Shown here in pieces: positions 8,993 through 17,742 of a stretch of 64,000 nucleotides of DNA. Every line of letters begins with the position of its first letter. Position 1 is the first letter of the stretch. Position numbers and translations under genes: made by a program. Where the stretch lies: NCBI RefSeq assembly GCF_000816845.1, contig NZ_CP006880.1, forward strand, positions 2,232,001 to 2,296,000. The letters are read 5' to 3'. Source of the stretch: Rhizobium gallicum bv. gallicum R602sp (GTDB taxonomy: Bacteria > Pseudomonadota > Alphaproteobacteria > Rhizobiales > Rhizobiaceae). Under the pieces are notes generated by a model. It searched no databases, was not told the origin of the DNA, and worked only from the letters and a program-made list of their open reading frames with translations.

Positions 8993-9778
8993 TCAGATGC
9001 GATGTCCGGCCGCGATGATCTTGCGCAGGAAGGTTTGCGTCCGCTCCTGCGTCGGATTTCGGAAAATGTCGTTGGGACTGCCTTCCTCGACGATCTTGCC
9101 GCGGTCGAAAAAGAGCACGCGATCGGCAAAATCGTGGGCGAAGCCCATTTCGTGCGTGACGAGTAGCATCGTCATGTCGGTTTCCGACGCGAGGTGCTTC
9201 ATGACGCTCAAGACCTCCTCGACGAGTTCGGGATCAAGCGCCGATGTCACCTCGTCGAAGAGCATGATCTTCGGTGACAACGCCAGCGCCCTGGCGATTG
9301 CGACACGCTGCTTCTGGCCGCCGGACAATTGGGCAGGAACGCTCTTGGCCTTGTCAGCCATGCCGACCATGTCCAGGAGTTCCATCGCCCGCTTTTGCGC
9401 ATCCGCGCGCTTGATGCCTTTCGTCAGCATCGGCGCAAGCGTCACGTTGTCGAGGACACATTTGTGGGGAAACAGATTGAAGTGCTGGAAGACCATGCCG
9501 ATCTTCTCACGCATGCGATGCAAGTGGCGCTCGTCTGCCGGGACAAGCTCCTTGCCGCGCGGCATGTGATAGAGCTGCTCGCCGTCGATCTCGATATGAC
9601 CGCCGCTAATCGATTCAAGCGTCATCAGGATGCGCAGGATGGTCGTCTTTCCCGATCCGGACGGCCCGATCAGAGCCAGCTTCTCGCCCGGCATGACATT
9701 CATCGACAAGCCGTCGAGCACGGTCAGTGGACCGTACTTCTTGACGATGTTGTCGATGCGGATGATCGGCGCCGTCAT
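8993..9778 (-). CDS. ehuA: Ectoine/hydroxyectoine ABC transporter ATPase EhuA
   Basis: The cytoplasmic ATPase subunit has 261 residues. Walker A is GPSGSGKT at 38-45, the signature is LSGGQKQR near residue 155, Walker B is [14 protein letters not shown], and the switch histidine lies in [10 protein letters not shown]. It is the first gene of the ehuABCD-eutABC-doeAB series and sits 120 bases after enuR. That gap carries tandem repeats that may be the EnuR operator. Confidence 0.93.
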   Translation of the reverse strand: MTAPIIRIDNIVKKYGPLTVLDGLSMNVMPGEKLALIGPSGSGKTTILRILMTLESISGGHIEIDGEQLYHMPRGKELVPADERHLHRMREKIGMVFQHFNLFPHKCVLDNVTLAPMLTKGIKRADAQKRAMELLDMVGMADKAKSVPAQLSGGQKQRVAIARALALSPKIMLFDEVTSALDPELVEEVLSVMKHLASETDMTMLLVTHEMGFAHDFADRVLFFDRGKIVEEGSPNDIFRNPTQERTQTFLRKIIAAGHRI

Positions 9779-9830
9779 TCATCTCTCCCTGTTGAGACAG
9801 GCAATGCACTAACGATGACGGCCGATCCAA

Positions 9831-9865
9831 ATCATGTCAATTCGCAAAATAATATCATGACAATT
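9831..9865. promoter_or_regulatory. Tandem repeats upstream of ehuA, candidate EnuR operator
   Basis: Two copies of ATCATG(T/A)CAATT lie at 9831-9842 and 9854-9865, 23 bases start to start, about two helical turns. The second copy is embedded in an AT-rich near-palindrome with arms AATAAT and ATTATT. MocR-type regulators such as EnuR commonly bind direct repeats, and this is the only gap between enuR and ehuA. A similar TGTCAATT string occurs at the enuR promoter (minus strand, near 11311-11320). Confidence 0.5.
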
Positions 9866-9898
9866 ATTCTGACGCTGCTCATTTCGCGAGCAGTAGCG

Positions 9899-11284
9899 TC
9901 AAATCGCAAGCAGCAGCGCCTCGGGATTTCCTTGCGCCAGAGATGCGACGACCCCAAGGCCGGTGCGCAATTCGTTTTCCGTGGTCGAGCCGAGTGAGAT
10001 GCGCACGGCGGGCGTCCACCCCTGGTCGGCGGTCCTGAAAGAGGTGCCGGGCGCAATCGCGACGCCGCGCAGGCGGGCCTGCGACACGAAGGTTTCCTCC
10101 TGATGGGCCCCCGAAAGCGGCAGCCAGACGTGTAGGCTTTGGGGATGGGCGCGATAGGCAAGGCCCGTCAGCGTTTCTGCGGCGATCGCGTGTCGGCTCT
10201 TCAGCGCCTCGCGCTGCCACCTGACAAGCTCCAGCGCCGTGCCGTCGCTTACCCAGCGGGTGGCGATTTCGGCAATCGCCGGCGTCGCCATCCAGCTCGA
10301 AACGAGATGGCGGTTGGCAACGGCGGCGACGTAGCGGTCCGGCGCTGCGAGATAGCCGATGCGCAAGCCCGGTACGGTGATCTTCGTGAAGCTCGTGACA
10401 TAGAGCGTGCGCTCCGGCGCAAAAGCGGCAATCGGCGGCGCGCGATCCTCCACCAGCGGACCCAGGATGTCGTTTTCGATGATCGCGATGTCGTGGCGCG
10501 CGGCGACATCGGCAAGCTGCTGCCGGCGCTTGGCGCTCATCAGGGCCGCCATCGGGTTGATGACGGACGGCTGCAGAAAGACCGCGCGAATCGGCCCCTT
10601 GCGGCAAGCCTCGTCGAGTGCTTCGGGGATCATGCCCTCCTCGTCAATGGCCAAACCTTCCAGATGAAGGCCGAGATAGGTGGAGAGCGGCACGAGTGTA
10701 TGGTGGCTGATTGCTTCGGTCGCAACGGTGGAGCCAGGCGGGGCAACGCTCATCAGCGCGACGGTCATGCCGGAGGTCGCACCATTCGTCAGGCAGATAT
10801 TCAGCGGAGAAACGTCCAGACCGCAGCGCGACAGCCAGTCCGCGGCAATGGCGCGGTGACGCGGAAAGACCATGTTCGGTCTGAAAGACAGGGCCGAACT
10901 TGATGGAAGATTCTCCGACAGCCAGGCGAAGGCTTGGCGCATTTTTTCAAGATGGAGCTGCTCGCAGACCGGCTTGAGGATCGAAAGGTCGATCACCTCC
11001 CCGAGCCGCTCGGGCAGGTAGGGCGGTTCGGGCTCGCGCGGCTGCGTCTGCACGAAGCTGCCGCGACCGATCTCCCCCGCTATCAGCCCGCGTCGGATCA
11101 ATTCGTCGTAGGCCCGGCTCACCGTCTGCACGGAAAGCTGCAGGTCGTCGGCCATCTTTCGATGCGGCGGCAGCCGGTCACCGTCCGAAAGCTTTCCGTC
11201 GGCAATCGCGCGGGCAATCTGCTCGGCAAGCGAAAGATAAGCCGGCCGTCGAAGCTGGGAGGGATCGGGGCGCCAATTTGTCAT
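9899..11284 (-). CDS. enuR: EnuR, MocR/GntR-type PLP-binding regulator of ectoine use
   Basis: The protein has 461 residues from the ATG at 11284 (MTNWRPDPSQ). An upstream extension to 11425 would run through the divergent asnC promoter and is rejected. It has an N-terminal GntR winged helix (about 15-80, with DRLPPHRKMADDLQLSVQTVSRAYDEL) and a fold-type I aminotransferase-like domain. The PLP lysine is Lys301 in TSFTKITVPGLRIGY. In this family PLP bound to the lysine reacts with diaminobutyrate-type inducers and relieves repression. It is transcribed ahead of ehuA and divergently from the AsnC gene at 11385. Confidence 0.9.
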   Translation of the reverse strand: MTNWRPDPSQLRRPAYLSLAEQIARAIADGKLSDGDRLPPHRKMADDLQLSVQTVSRAYDELIRRGLIAGEIGRGSFVQTQPREPEPPYLPERLGEVIDLSILKPVCEQLHLEKMRQAFAWLSENLPSSSALSFRPNMVFPRHRAIAADWLSRCGLDVSPLNICLTNGATSGMTVALMSVAPPGSTVATEAISHHTLVPLSTYLGLHLEGLAIDEEGMIPEALDEACRKGPIRAVFLQPSVINPMAALMSAKRRQQLADVAARHDIAIIENDILGPLVEDRAPPIAAFAPERTLYVTSFTKITVPGLRIGYLAAPDRYVAAVANRHLVSSWMATPAIAEIATRWVSDGTALELVRWQREALKSRHAIAAETLTGLAYRAHPQSLHVWLPLSGAHQEETFVSQARLRGVAIAPGTSFRTADQGWTPAVRISLGSTTENELRTGLGVVASLAQGNPEALLLAI

Positions 11285-11310
11285 GATATAAACACTGGTG
11301 AAAATCAGTT

Positions 11311-11343
11311 CAATTGACAATGGCAAAATGCGCTCCCATTGTC
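11311..11343. promoter_or_regulatory. Divergent enuR/asnC control region with inverted repeat
   Basis: The 100-base region between enuR (11284) and the AsnC gene (11385) contains an 8-bp inverted repeat, GACAATGG (11316-11323) and CCATTGTC (11336-11343). A TTGACA hexamer at 11314-11319 could be a -35 box for the plus-strand gene. Either regulator could bind here. Confidence 0.4.
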
Positions 11344-11384
11344 TTTTCCTCACCTTTGGAATGATTTGCGCAGCCGGGAATGCC

Positions 11385-11864
11385 ATGAAACTCGACGCCA
11401 TCGATCTGCGTATCCTCGACGCCATTCAGCGTGACGGACGCATCACCAAGCTGGCGCTTGCCGAAAAGGCCGGCCTGTCGCCGACACCTTGCTGGATGCG
11501 GCTTAGAAAACTGGAAAAGGCAGGCATCGTTACCGGCTACCATGCCCGCGTCGCGCTTCGCCGGATCGCCCCAGTTGCGAGCGTCATGGTGGAAGTGGCG
11601 CTCGCCAATCATCGCCAGAGCGACTTCGAGCGCTTCGAACGCGTGATTGCGACCATTCCGGAAGTCATCGGCTGCTGGTCGGTCGGCGGGGGGATCGACT
11701 ATTTCCTGAAGATTGCAGCACCCGACATAGACGCCTACCAGCGGCTGATCGATGACCTGCTTGACCGGGAACTCGGCATCGAGCGCTATTTTACCTATAT
11801 TGTCACGAAGACGGTGAAGGACGAGACGGTCCTTCCCGTTGGCGCTTTGATTGGTCGACCGTGA
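11385..11864 (+). CDS. AsnC/Lrp-family regulator, DoeX-like
   Basis: The protein has 159 residues from the ATG at 11385 (MKLDAIDLRILDAIQRDG). An N-terminal AsnC helix-turn-helix (ITKLALAEKAGLSPTPCWMRLRKLEKAGIVTGY) is followed by an RAM/ligand domain (VMVEVALANHR ... EVIGCWSVGGGIDYFLKI). AsnC-type regulators named AsnC or DoeX accompany ectoine catabolic genes in many proteobacteria, and this one diverges from enuR. It could therefore be a second, amino-acid sensing control on the same pathway. The start fits the family length better than an upstream GTG at 11298. Confidence 0.85.
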   Translation: MKLDAIDLRILDAIQRDGRITKLALAEKAGLSPTPCWMRLRKLEKAGIVTGYHARVALRRIAPVASVMVEVALANHRQSDFERFERVIATIPEVIGCWSVGGGIDYFLKIAAPDIDAYQRLIDDLLDRELGIERYFTYIVTKTVKDETVLPVGALIGRP

Positions 11865-12143
11865 ACGATCTTAAATCGACGGCCACCCGTATAGGCTGGA
11901 TGTGAGTGAGCATCGGCAGCTCAGTCCTCAGCCACCAGACCCGCTCGCAACGGAAGCGGTTTCGATCATCTGCGATGCGATGAAGGCCGACAAAGTGGTC
12001 GGCGCCTCATGCCTGGTAGCGTCCACGCGGGCGAGCATTGTCGTTGCGCCACGGGCGAGAGCATTGATGGGATGGAACCGTAAGCCTGTGCAGGTGTTAT
12101 GAGCTGACAAGCAAGTGTTTGCTCAACTCAATAGGGGATTTCC

Positions 12144-12218
12144 ATGAATAATCTCATTTGGCTTGTCGGCGCAGTTGTCATCGTAATCGCGATTTTGAGT
12201 TTCTTCGGCCTTCGCTGA
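12144..12218 (+). CDS. 24-residue single-span membrane microprotein
   Basis: This short frame begins MNNLIWLVGAVVIV and ends LSFFGLR. Nearly the whole peptide is one hydrophobic helix with a positively charged end, so it should insert into the inner membrane. An AGGGGA ribosome binding site lies seven bases before the ATG. The pattern of a polar start, one helix and a terminal FFGLR resembles tiny conserved hypothetical proteins I associate with rhizobia, but that memory was not checked. It lies between the AsnC gene and the doeC-like gene with its own flanking gaps, so a link to ectoine use is not shown. Confidence 0.6.
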   Translation: MNNLIWLVGAVVIVIAILSFFGLR

Positions 12219-12671
12219 TCGCAGCCGTCGGTGATGTGCTGCGGTTCAACCACGCCATTGCCGGCGTGCGGCAGCCTGCCGCGCGCACCGGCGTAGTGGC
12301 TGCCGGCTCATTTAAAACGGTGACGATAGGCGAAGGTTCAATCTCTGGCAGCCCACGGCGTCTGGGCCCGGCCAGGTAGCGAGGTCTCGACGGTCCAATT
12401 CAAAAGAGCAAAGCCGCTGCTGGCGGCCTTTGAAGTGTCGTCTGCTTGATACCCGGTTCTCCCCTTGAAGTGGTGTGTATCACCGTCCTCAGCTCGTCAT
12501 TACCCGATGACCCAACCCCATGTCGGATTGTCATGCGCAAACCGGTGCGTAGACAGATCAGCCGCGGCACGCCGCAGCCTTAGTCAATCTCTCTCTTCTG
12601 GCCATCGGCAATGGACAATTTCTCGCCTCCGCCTGTGGGAGACTTACCCGTCGGCAATGAGGAGATAAATC
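12219..12671 (+). other. Intergenic region upstream of the doeC-like gene
   Basis: No convincing gene is seen in this 450-base stretch. It presumably holds the promoter of the doeC-doeD-dehydrogenase operon. A GAGGAG ribosome binding site lies seven bases before the doeC ATG. I did not find copies of the ATCATG(T/A)CAATT repeat seen upstream of ehuA. Confidence 0.4.
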
Positions 12672-14168
12672 ATGACCGCGGTTTTTGCCCGCCCCGATTT
12701 CCACAATGCGCTTTCACGCCTCAAGGACAGGCATCTCCTGCGTAATCTCGCCTATATCGGCGGACGCTGGTCGGCGGGAGACGCCGGCAAGAGTTTCGAA
12801 GTCACCGATCCTGCTTCTGGAACAACAGTCGCCTGGGTAGCAAGTCTTGGGGCGGACGAGACGGCAACGGCGATCGGCGCGGCAGCGCGGGCAATGCCGG
12901 CCTGGCGCGCCATGCTGCCGCAGCACCGGGCAAAAATCCTGCGCAACTGGTTCGAGCTGATCCTGGTATCAAAGGAAGATCTCGCCTTGATCATGACGCT
13001 CGAGCAGGGCAAGCCGCTTTCGGAATCCTTGGGCGAGATCGATTATGCCGCCTCGTTCGTGGAATGGTACGGTGAGGAAGGCAAGCGGCTGAATGCCGAA
13101 AACGTCACCAGCCACCTTTTGGACGCTGAGATGATCGTCCGCCGCGAGGCGCTCGGTGTCGTCGGTATCGTCACGCCGTGGAACTTTCCGTCCGCCATGA
13201 TCACGCGCAAGGCTGCGGCGGCACTTGCTGCCGGCTGCACCGTCGTTGCCCATCCCTCATCCGAGACCCCGCTTTCGGCACTCGCACTTGCCGAGCTCGG
13301 CGAGCGCGCCGGGATTCCGGCGGGCGTGTTCAATGTTGTCACCGGTGATGCGGCAACCATCGTCGGCCGCATGTGCGAGGACGAGCGCATCAGGGCGATG
13401 AGCTTCACCGGCTCGACCGGGATCGGCAAGCTCATTGCCGCTCAATGCGCGTCAAGCATGAAAAGGCTGGTAATGGAGCTTGGCGGACATGCACCACTTA
13501 TCATATTCGACGATGCCGACATCGAGCGTGCGGCCAGAATTGCCATCGACGCCAAGTTCGCCACGTCGGGCCAGGATTGCCTGGCTGCCAACCGCATCTT
13601 CGTGCACCGCTCAATTGCCGATCGCTTCGCTGAGGCATTTGCACGCCACATCAAAGCATTGAGAGTGGCAGACGGCCTTTCGGCGAATGCCGATATCGGC
13701 CCGCTGATGCACGAACGTGCCATCGTCAAGGTCGAGGAACAGGTCTGCGATGCACTGAAGCGCGGAGCCAAACTGATCACCGGCGGTAAACGTCACGTCG
13801 CCGGCCGACTGTTCTTCGAACCGACGCTGCTGACAGACGTTCCTGCCGATGCTCTCATCATGCGCGAGGAGACCTTTGGCCCCGTGGCAGGCATCAGCGT
13901 CTTCGACACGGAAGACGAAGTGATCGCAAAGGCGAATGCCACCGAATACGGTCTCGTCGCCTATGTCGTCACGGAGAATGGCGCCCGGCAGATGCGCCTT
14001 GGACGTGCGCTCGAATACGGCATGGTGGCGATCAACCGGGTGAAAATCACCGGCGGTCCCATTCCTTTCGGCGGCTGGAAACAATCCGGGCTTGGGCGCG
14101 AGGGCTCAAGGCACGGCATCGAAGCTTTCACCGAGCTTAAATACCTCTGCATCGACACGGCCGCCTGA
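12672..14168 (+). CDS. doeC: NAD(P)-dependent aldehyde dehydrogenase, DoeC-like aspartate-semialdehyde dehydrogenase
   Basis: The protein has 498 residues of the succinate-semialdehyde dehydrogenase group. The general base Glu269 lies in MELGGHAP, and the catalytic Cys303 lies in TSGQDCLAANRIFVH. VVGIVTPWNFPSAMITRK carries the cofactor-binding segment, and EETFGPVAGI is near 400. In the ectoine pathway DoeC oxidises aspartate semialdehyde to aspartate. The general annotation succinate-semialdehyde dehydrogenase cannot be excluded from sequence alone; the pairing with the DoeD-like aminotransferase 31 bases downstream is the main argument. Confidence 0.8.
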   Translation: MTAVFARPDFHNALSRLKDRHLLRNLAYIGGRWSAGDAGKSFEVTDPASGTTVAWVASLGADETATAIGAAARAMPAWRAMLPQHRAKILRNWFELILVSKEDLALIMTLEQGKPLSESLGEIDYAASFVEWYGEEGKRLNAENVTSHLLDAEMIVRREALGVVGIVTPWNFPSAMITRKAAAALAAGCTVVAHPSSETPLSALALAELGERAGIPAGVFNVVTGDAATIVGRMCEDERIRAMSFTGSTGIGKLIAAQCASSMKRLVMELGGHAPLIIFDDADIERAARIAIDAKFATSGQDCLAANRIFVHRSIADRFAEAFARHIKALRVADGLSANADIGPLMHERAIVKVEEQVCDALKRGAKLITGGKRHVAGRLFFEPTLLTDVPADALIMREETFGPVAGISVFDTEDEVIAKANATEYGLVAYVVTENGARQMRLGRALEYGMVAINRVKITGGPIPFGGWKQSGLGREGSRHGIEAFTELKYLCIDTAA

Positions 14169-14199
14169 GGCCCTCCCGTTTAACATCAAGGACAATGCC

Positions 14200-15579
14200 A
14201 TGCTGGAACGAAGCAACGAACTCAACGCCTGGGACCGGGATCATTTCTTCCATCCCTCCACTCATATGGGCATGCACGCACGTGGCGAGACGCCGACGCG
14301 GGTGATCGGCAACGGTGAAGGTGTCTACATCACCGATACGAGCGGCCGCTCCAGTCTCGATGCCTTTGCCGGACTTTACTGCGTCAATGTCGGCTACGGC
14401 CGGCAGAAAATCGCCGATGCGATCGCCGAACAGGCAAAGAACCTTGCCTACTATCACGCTTATGTCGGCCATGGCACGGAAGCATCGATCAGGCTGTCGA
14501 AGATGATCATCAACCGCGCGCCCGAAGCCATGAGCCGCGTCTACTTCGGCCTTTCAGGGTCCGATGCGAACGAGACGAACATCAAGCTCATCTGGTATTA
14601 CAACAACATCCTCGGCCGTCCGGACAAGAAGAAGATCATCTCGCGCTGGCGCGGTTATCACGGATCGGGTGTCATGACAGGTTCGCTAACGGGGCTCGAA
14701 GTTTTCCACAAGGCTTTCGACCTGCCGCGCGCGCCCATTCTCCACACGGAAGCTCCTTATTATTTCCGCCGCCCCGACCGATCGATGGACGAGGAGCGGT
14801 TTTCGCAATTTTGCGCCGACAAGCTGGAGGAGATGATCCTTGCCGAAGGTCCGGAAACAATTGCCGCCTTCATCGGCGAACCAATCCTCGGGACAGGCGG
14901 TATCGTTCCGCCGCCCGCCGGATACTGGCAGCAGATCCAGGCCGTGCTGGAAAAGTATGATATCCTCCTGATTGCAGATGAGGTGGTGACCGGTTTCGGC
15001 CGCTTGGGCACGATGTTCGGCTCGGACCACTACGGCATGAGGCCGGACCTGATCACCATCGCCAAGGGCCTCACCTCGGCCTATGCGCCGCTTTCCGGTA
15101 CGATCGTTTCCGACAGGGTCTGGCAGGTGCTCGTCCAGGGCTCCGATCAGATGGGGGCGATTGGTCATGGCTGGACCTACTCCGCACATCCGATCTGCGC
15201 CGCCGCTGGGATTGCCAACCTGGAACTGATCGATGAGCTCGATCTCGTGAGGAATGCCGGCGAGACCGGCGCCTATTTTCGCTCGGAACTGGCAAAGGCC
15301 GTCGGCGGTCACAAGAACGTTGGTGAGGTGCGTGGAGACGGGTTGATGGCGGCTGTTGAGTTTGTTGCAGATCGGGACGATCGCAAGTTCTTCGATCCCT
15401 CGCAAAAAATCGGTCCGCAGGTGGCCGCTGCGCTGCTGGAGCGTGGCGTGATAGGCCGCGCCATGCCGCACGGCGACATCCTCGGTTTTGCGCCGCCGCT
15501 TTGTTTGACCCGGGGCGAGGCCGATACTGTGGTCAAGGCTGCCGCCGAAGCCATCGACAGCGTCTTCAAATCCGTCTGA
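14200..15579 (+). CDS. doeD: Class III aminotransferase, DoeD-like diaminobutyrate transaminase
   Basis: The protein has 459 residues from the ATG at 14200 (MLERSNELNAWDRDHFFHP). It is a PLP fold-type I omega-aminotransferase: FGLSGSDANETNIKLIWYYNN near 119, LLIADEVVTGFGRLGTMFG near 261, and the PLP lysine at 289 in ITIAKGLTSAYAPLSG. DoeD would convert L-2,4-diaminobutyrate to aspartate semialdehyde, the substrate of the upstream DoeC. Related enzymes act on other omega-amino acids, so the substrate assignment is from context. Confidence 0.82.
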   Translation: MLERSNELNAWDRDHFFHPSTHMGMHARGETPTRVIGNGEGVYITDTSGRSSLDAFAGLYCVNVGYGRQKIADAIAEQAKNLAYYHAYVGHGTEASIRLSKMIINRAPEAMSRVYFGLSGSDANETNIKLIWYYNNILGRPDKKKIISRWRGYHGSGVMTGSLTGLEVFHKAFDLPRAPILHTEAPYYFRRPDRSMDEERFSQFCADKLEEMILAEGPETIAAFIGEPILGTGGIVPPPAGYWQQIQAVLEKYDILLIADEVVTGFGRLGTMFGSDHYGMRPDLITIAKGLTSAYAPLSGTIVSDRVWQVLVQGSDQMGAIGHGWTYSAHPICAAAGIANLELIDELDLVRNAGETGAYFRSELAKAVGGHKNVGEVRGDGLMAAVEFVADRDDRKFFDPSQKIGPQVAAALLERGVIGRAMPHGDILGFAPPLCLTRGEADTVVKAAAEAIDSVFKSV

Positions 15580-15590
15580 AGGAGTGTGAG

Positions 15591-16661
15591 ATGACCGTTG
15601 TTCCGAAGACGATGGCAGCCGTACAACTCGTCGGTCATGGCGGGCTCGACAAGCTGGTCTATAACGGGTCCACCCCTGTCCCGATCCCGGACGCAGGCGA
15701 AGTGCTCATCAAGGTCACGGCCTGCGGCATGAACAACACCGACGTCTGGGTCCGCCAGGGCGCCTACGGCACCGAAGACGACCCGTCGGCCGTCTCCACC
15801 TGGCGCAGGAAGGGCAATACTCTGACGTTTCCGCGCATCCAGGGGACGGATGCTGTCGGCCATATCGTCGCGGTTGGCGCCGGCATCGACGCAAAACGGA
15901 TCGGCGAGCGGGTGATGGTCGATTTCTCGATCTATAATCGAAAAGACGATAGCCTTGCCGACATCGACTATATGGGTCATGGCCGAGATGGCGGTTATGC
16001 CCAATACATGGCGCTGCCTGCGGAAAATGCCCATGTCGTCGATACCGATCTCACCGATATCGAGCTTGCGACCTTCTGCTGTGCCTATCTGACCGGAGAA
16101 CGGATGCTTGAGCGGGCGCGGCTTTCTGCGGGCGAACTCGTGCTGGTGACGGGGGCATCGGGCGGTGTCGGATCGGCGATTATCCAGCTCGCAAGAGCAC
16201 GCGGCGCAATCCCGATTGCGATCGCCGGGCCTGGCAAGGAGCAGGCTGTGCTGGATATCGGCGCAGAATCAGTCGTCACCCGCGGCGATGGTGATCTCGT
16301 CGAAGCCGTCGATCGGGCCTCAGCCGGCCGGCCGATCGACGTCGTGGCCGATCTCGTCGCCGGATCGATGTTCAACGATCTTTTGAAGATCCTGCGTCCC
16401 GAGGGCCGCTATACGACGGCCGGTGCGATCGGCGGGCCGGTGGTTCAGCTCGACTTGCGGACAATGTACCTGAAGCAACTGGAGTTGCATGGATCGAGCC
16501 AGGGTACGCGCACCGACTTCCGTCGGCTCGTCCGCTATATCGAGGACAAGAAAATCCGGCCGCTCGTCGGCGGCGTCTATCCGTTATCGGATTTCCATCG
16601 GGCTCAGACGGACTTCATGGCCAAGAACTTCATCGGAAAGCTCGTCGTCGTCCCCGACTAA
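15591..16661 (+). CDS. Medium-chain dehydrogenase/reductase, quinone oxidoreductase-like
   Basis: The protein has 356 residues from the ATG at 15591, preceded by GAAGGAG 8 bases upstream and 11 bases after the aminotransferase stop. A GroES-like N-terminal domain (VLIKVTACGMNNTDVWVRQGAYG near 38) is followed by a Rossmann domain with LVTGASGGVGSAIIQLARARGA near 186. The structural-zinc cysteine cluster of alcohol dehydrogenases is not evident, which favours a zinc-free quinone reductase-like enzyme. It is third in the doeC-doeD operon, but no such step is part of the accepted ectoine pathway, so its substrate is unknown. Confidence 0.75.
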   Translation: MTVVPKTMAAVQLVGHGGLDKLVYNGSTPVPIPDAGEVLIKVTACGMNNTDVWVRQGAYGTEDDPSAVSTWRRKGNTLTFPRIQGTDAVGHIVAVGAGIDAKRIGERVMVDFSIYNRKDDSLADIDYMGHGRDGGYAQYMALPAENAHVVDTDLTDIELATFCCAYLTGERMLERARLSAGELVLVTGASGGVGSAIIQLARARGAIPIAIAGPGKEQAVLDIGAESVVTRGDGDLVEAVDRASAGRPIDVVADLVAGSMFNDLLKILRPEGRYTTAGAIGGPVVQLDLRTMYLKQLELHGSSQGTRTDFRRLVRYIEDKKIRPLVGGVYPLSDFHRAQTDFMAKNFIGKLVVVPD

Positions 16662-16681
16662 TCGAGATTTGCGGTCTGGAC

Positions 16682-16713
16682 CCGGCGCCCGCAGCTCTCG
16701 CTCTCGGCGCCGG
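16682..16713. terminator. Terminator-like hairpin
   Basis: CCGGCGCC at 16682-16689 and GGCGCCGG at 16706-16713 form a perfect 8-bp stem with a 16-base loop. It lies between the ends of the dehydrogenase gene (16661) and the convergent small gene (16745). No T run follows on the plus strand. Confidence 0.4.
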
Positions 16714-16744
16714 CCGCTCCAATTATGATTTGCCCGCAGCGCTG

Positions 16745-16975
16745 TCACATGGCTGGGACGAATTTCCAAAACACTCCTTCCTGGCGATCCGTATAATACT
16801 TGAATTCGCACTCAAACTTCCGGCCGTAGGCTTTGGCAGCCTGCAGGCATTGGTCGCTGACGGGGTTCATCCCTGTATCAGGGGCAAACCAGTCCTCAAG
16901 CAGATCGTCCGGCACATATGTGCCGACGCGCAGCGGAAGAGTGGCGAGTACAACGTCCATTTCATCTGGCACCAT
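16745..16975 (-). CDS. Small conserved-looking protein of unknown function
   Basis: The protein has 76 residues from the ATG at 16975, chosen because an exceptionally good ribosome binding site (AAGGAGGC) lies seven bases upstream. An alternative TTG two codons earlier is too close to it. The sequence is acidic in its first half (DDLLEDWFAPDTGMNPVSD) and mixed in the second (QAAKAYGRKFECEFKYYTDR), with no signal peptide or membrane span. I do not recognise a family. Confidence 0.6.
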   Translation of the reverse strand: MVPDEMDVVLATLPLRVGTYVPDDLLEDWFAPDTGMNPVSDQCLQAAKAYGRKFECEFKYYTDRQEGVFWKFVPAM

Positions 16976-16991
16976 GATCAAAGCCTCCTTT

Positions 16992-17742
16992 TCGGATTAA
17001 CCGCGGTCGGATGAACCGGTTCCATGCTGCCTTTCACTACATCCCGCAGACCGCATCATGTCAACGAAACCAGCACCCTGACCGGCTTTGGCGGCCACCT
17101 TTCGACACTCCTCGGGACCATTGCGGCGTCGGCGGGCGCCCGCGGGTGACATCAGCATCGTCGAGCGACCGCACCAGCGTGAATTCCTGATGCGTAAACC
17201 GATGCGAATGCGTTTCGAACGACGCCAAGGACATGCTGCTTCATACCGCCGTCAAGATGAAAAGGTCGTGGTCGAGGACGCCGTCGCTAGGTCCCGACAG
17301 CACAGACATTTCAGCTCGATGCGCCCTCGATCCCGTCAGCTCTTTAGCGAAAATCGCCTCAAGGCTTGCGCTTCGCATCTGTCTCGCCCTAACGTTCCGG
17401 CGACTGCAGGATGTCGCGCGGGTTCGTACACGTCGTTGGCTGCGGAAATTGGCATCTGACGACAAGCAGGCCTACAGCCTTTGAACAGCCCGTCGGCACT
17501 GGCTGCATCTATCCTGAGATTCAATTCCCTTGATGAACATGGGGTGCCTTGATGAACATGGGGCGGTTCAGGGGCATGAAGGTTCCTGACCTCGTTGATC
17601 GCCCGAAATCGTCTTCCTCGAACTGCCGGAATTACCCATAGTGGCCACGCAGTTTCTCCAGGCGTCACATTCGGTTTTAGCTGCGTCATGTAATCACAAC
17701 GAGATCGGTCCATTAAGACCTGAAGAAGGGGCATCGGCAGCG
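16992..17742. other. Gene-poor region
   Basis: No reading frame here looks coding in composition or is preceded by a convincing ribosome binding site. The region contains one notable tandem repeat at 17528-17563, listed separately. It may include the promoter of the DUF2233 gene. Confidence 0.4.
17528..17563. repeat. 17-bp perfect direct repeat, period 19
   Basis: The string CCTTGATGAACATGGGG occurs twice, at 17528-17544 and 17547-17563, separated by two bases. It is in non-coding DNA about 180 bases before the DUF2233 gene. Replication slippage or a tandem binding site are both possible. Confidence 0.6.
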
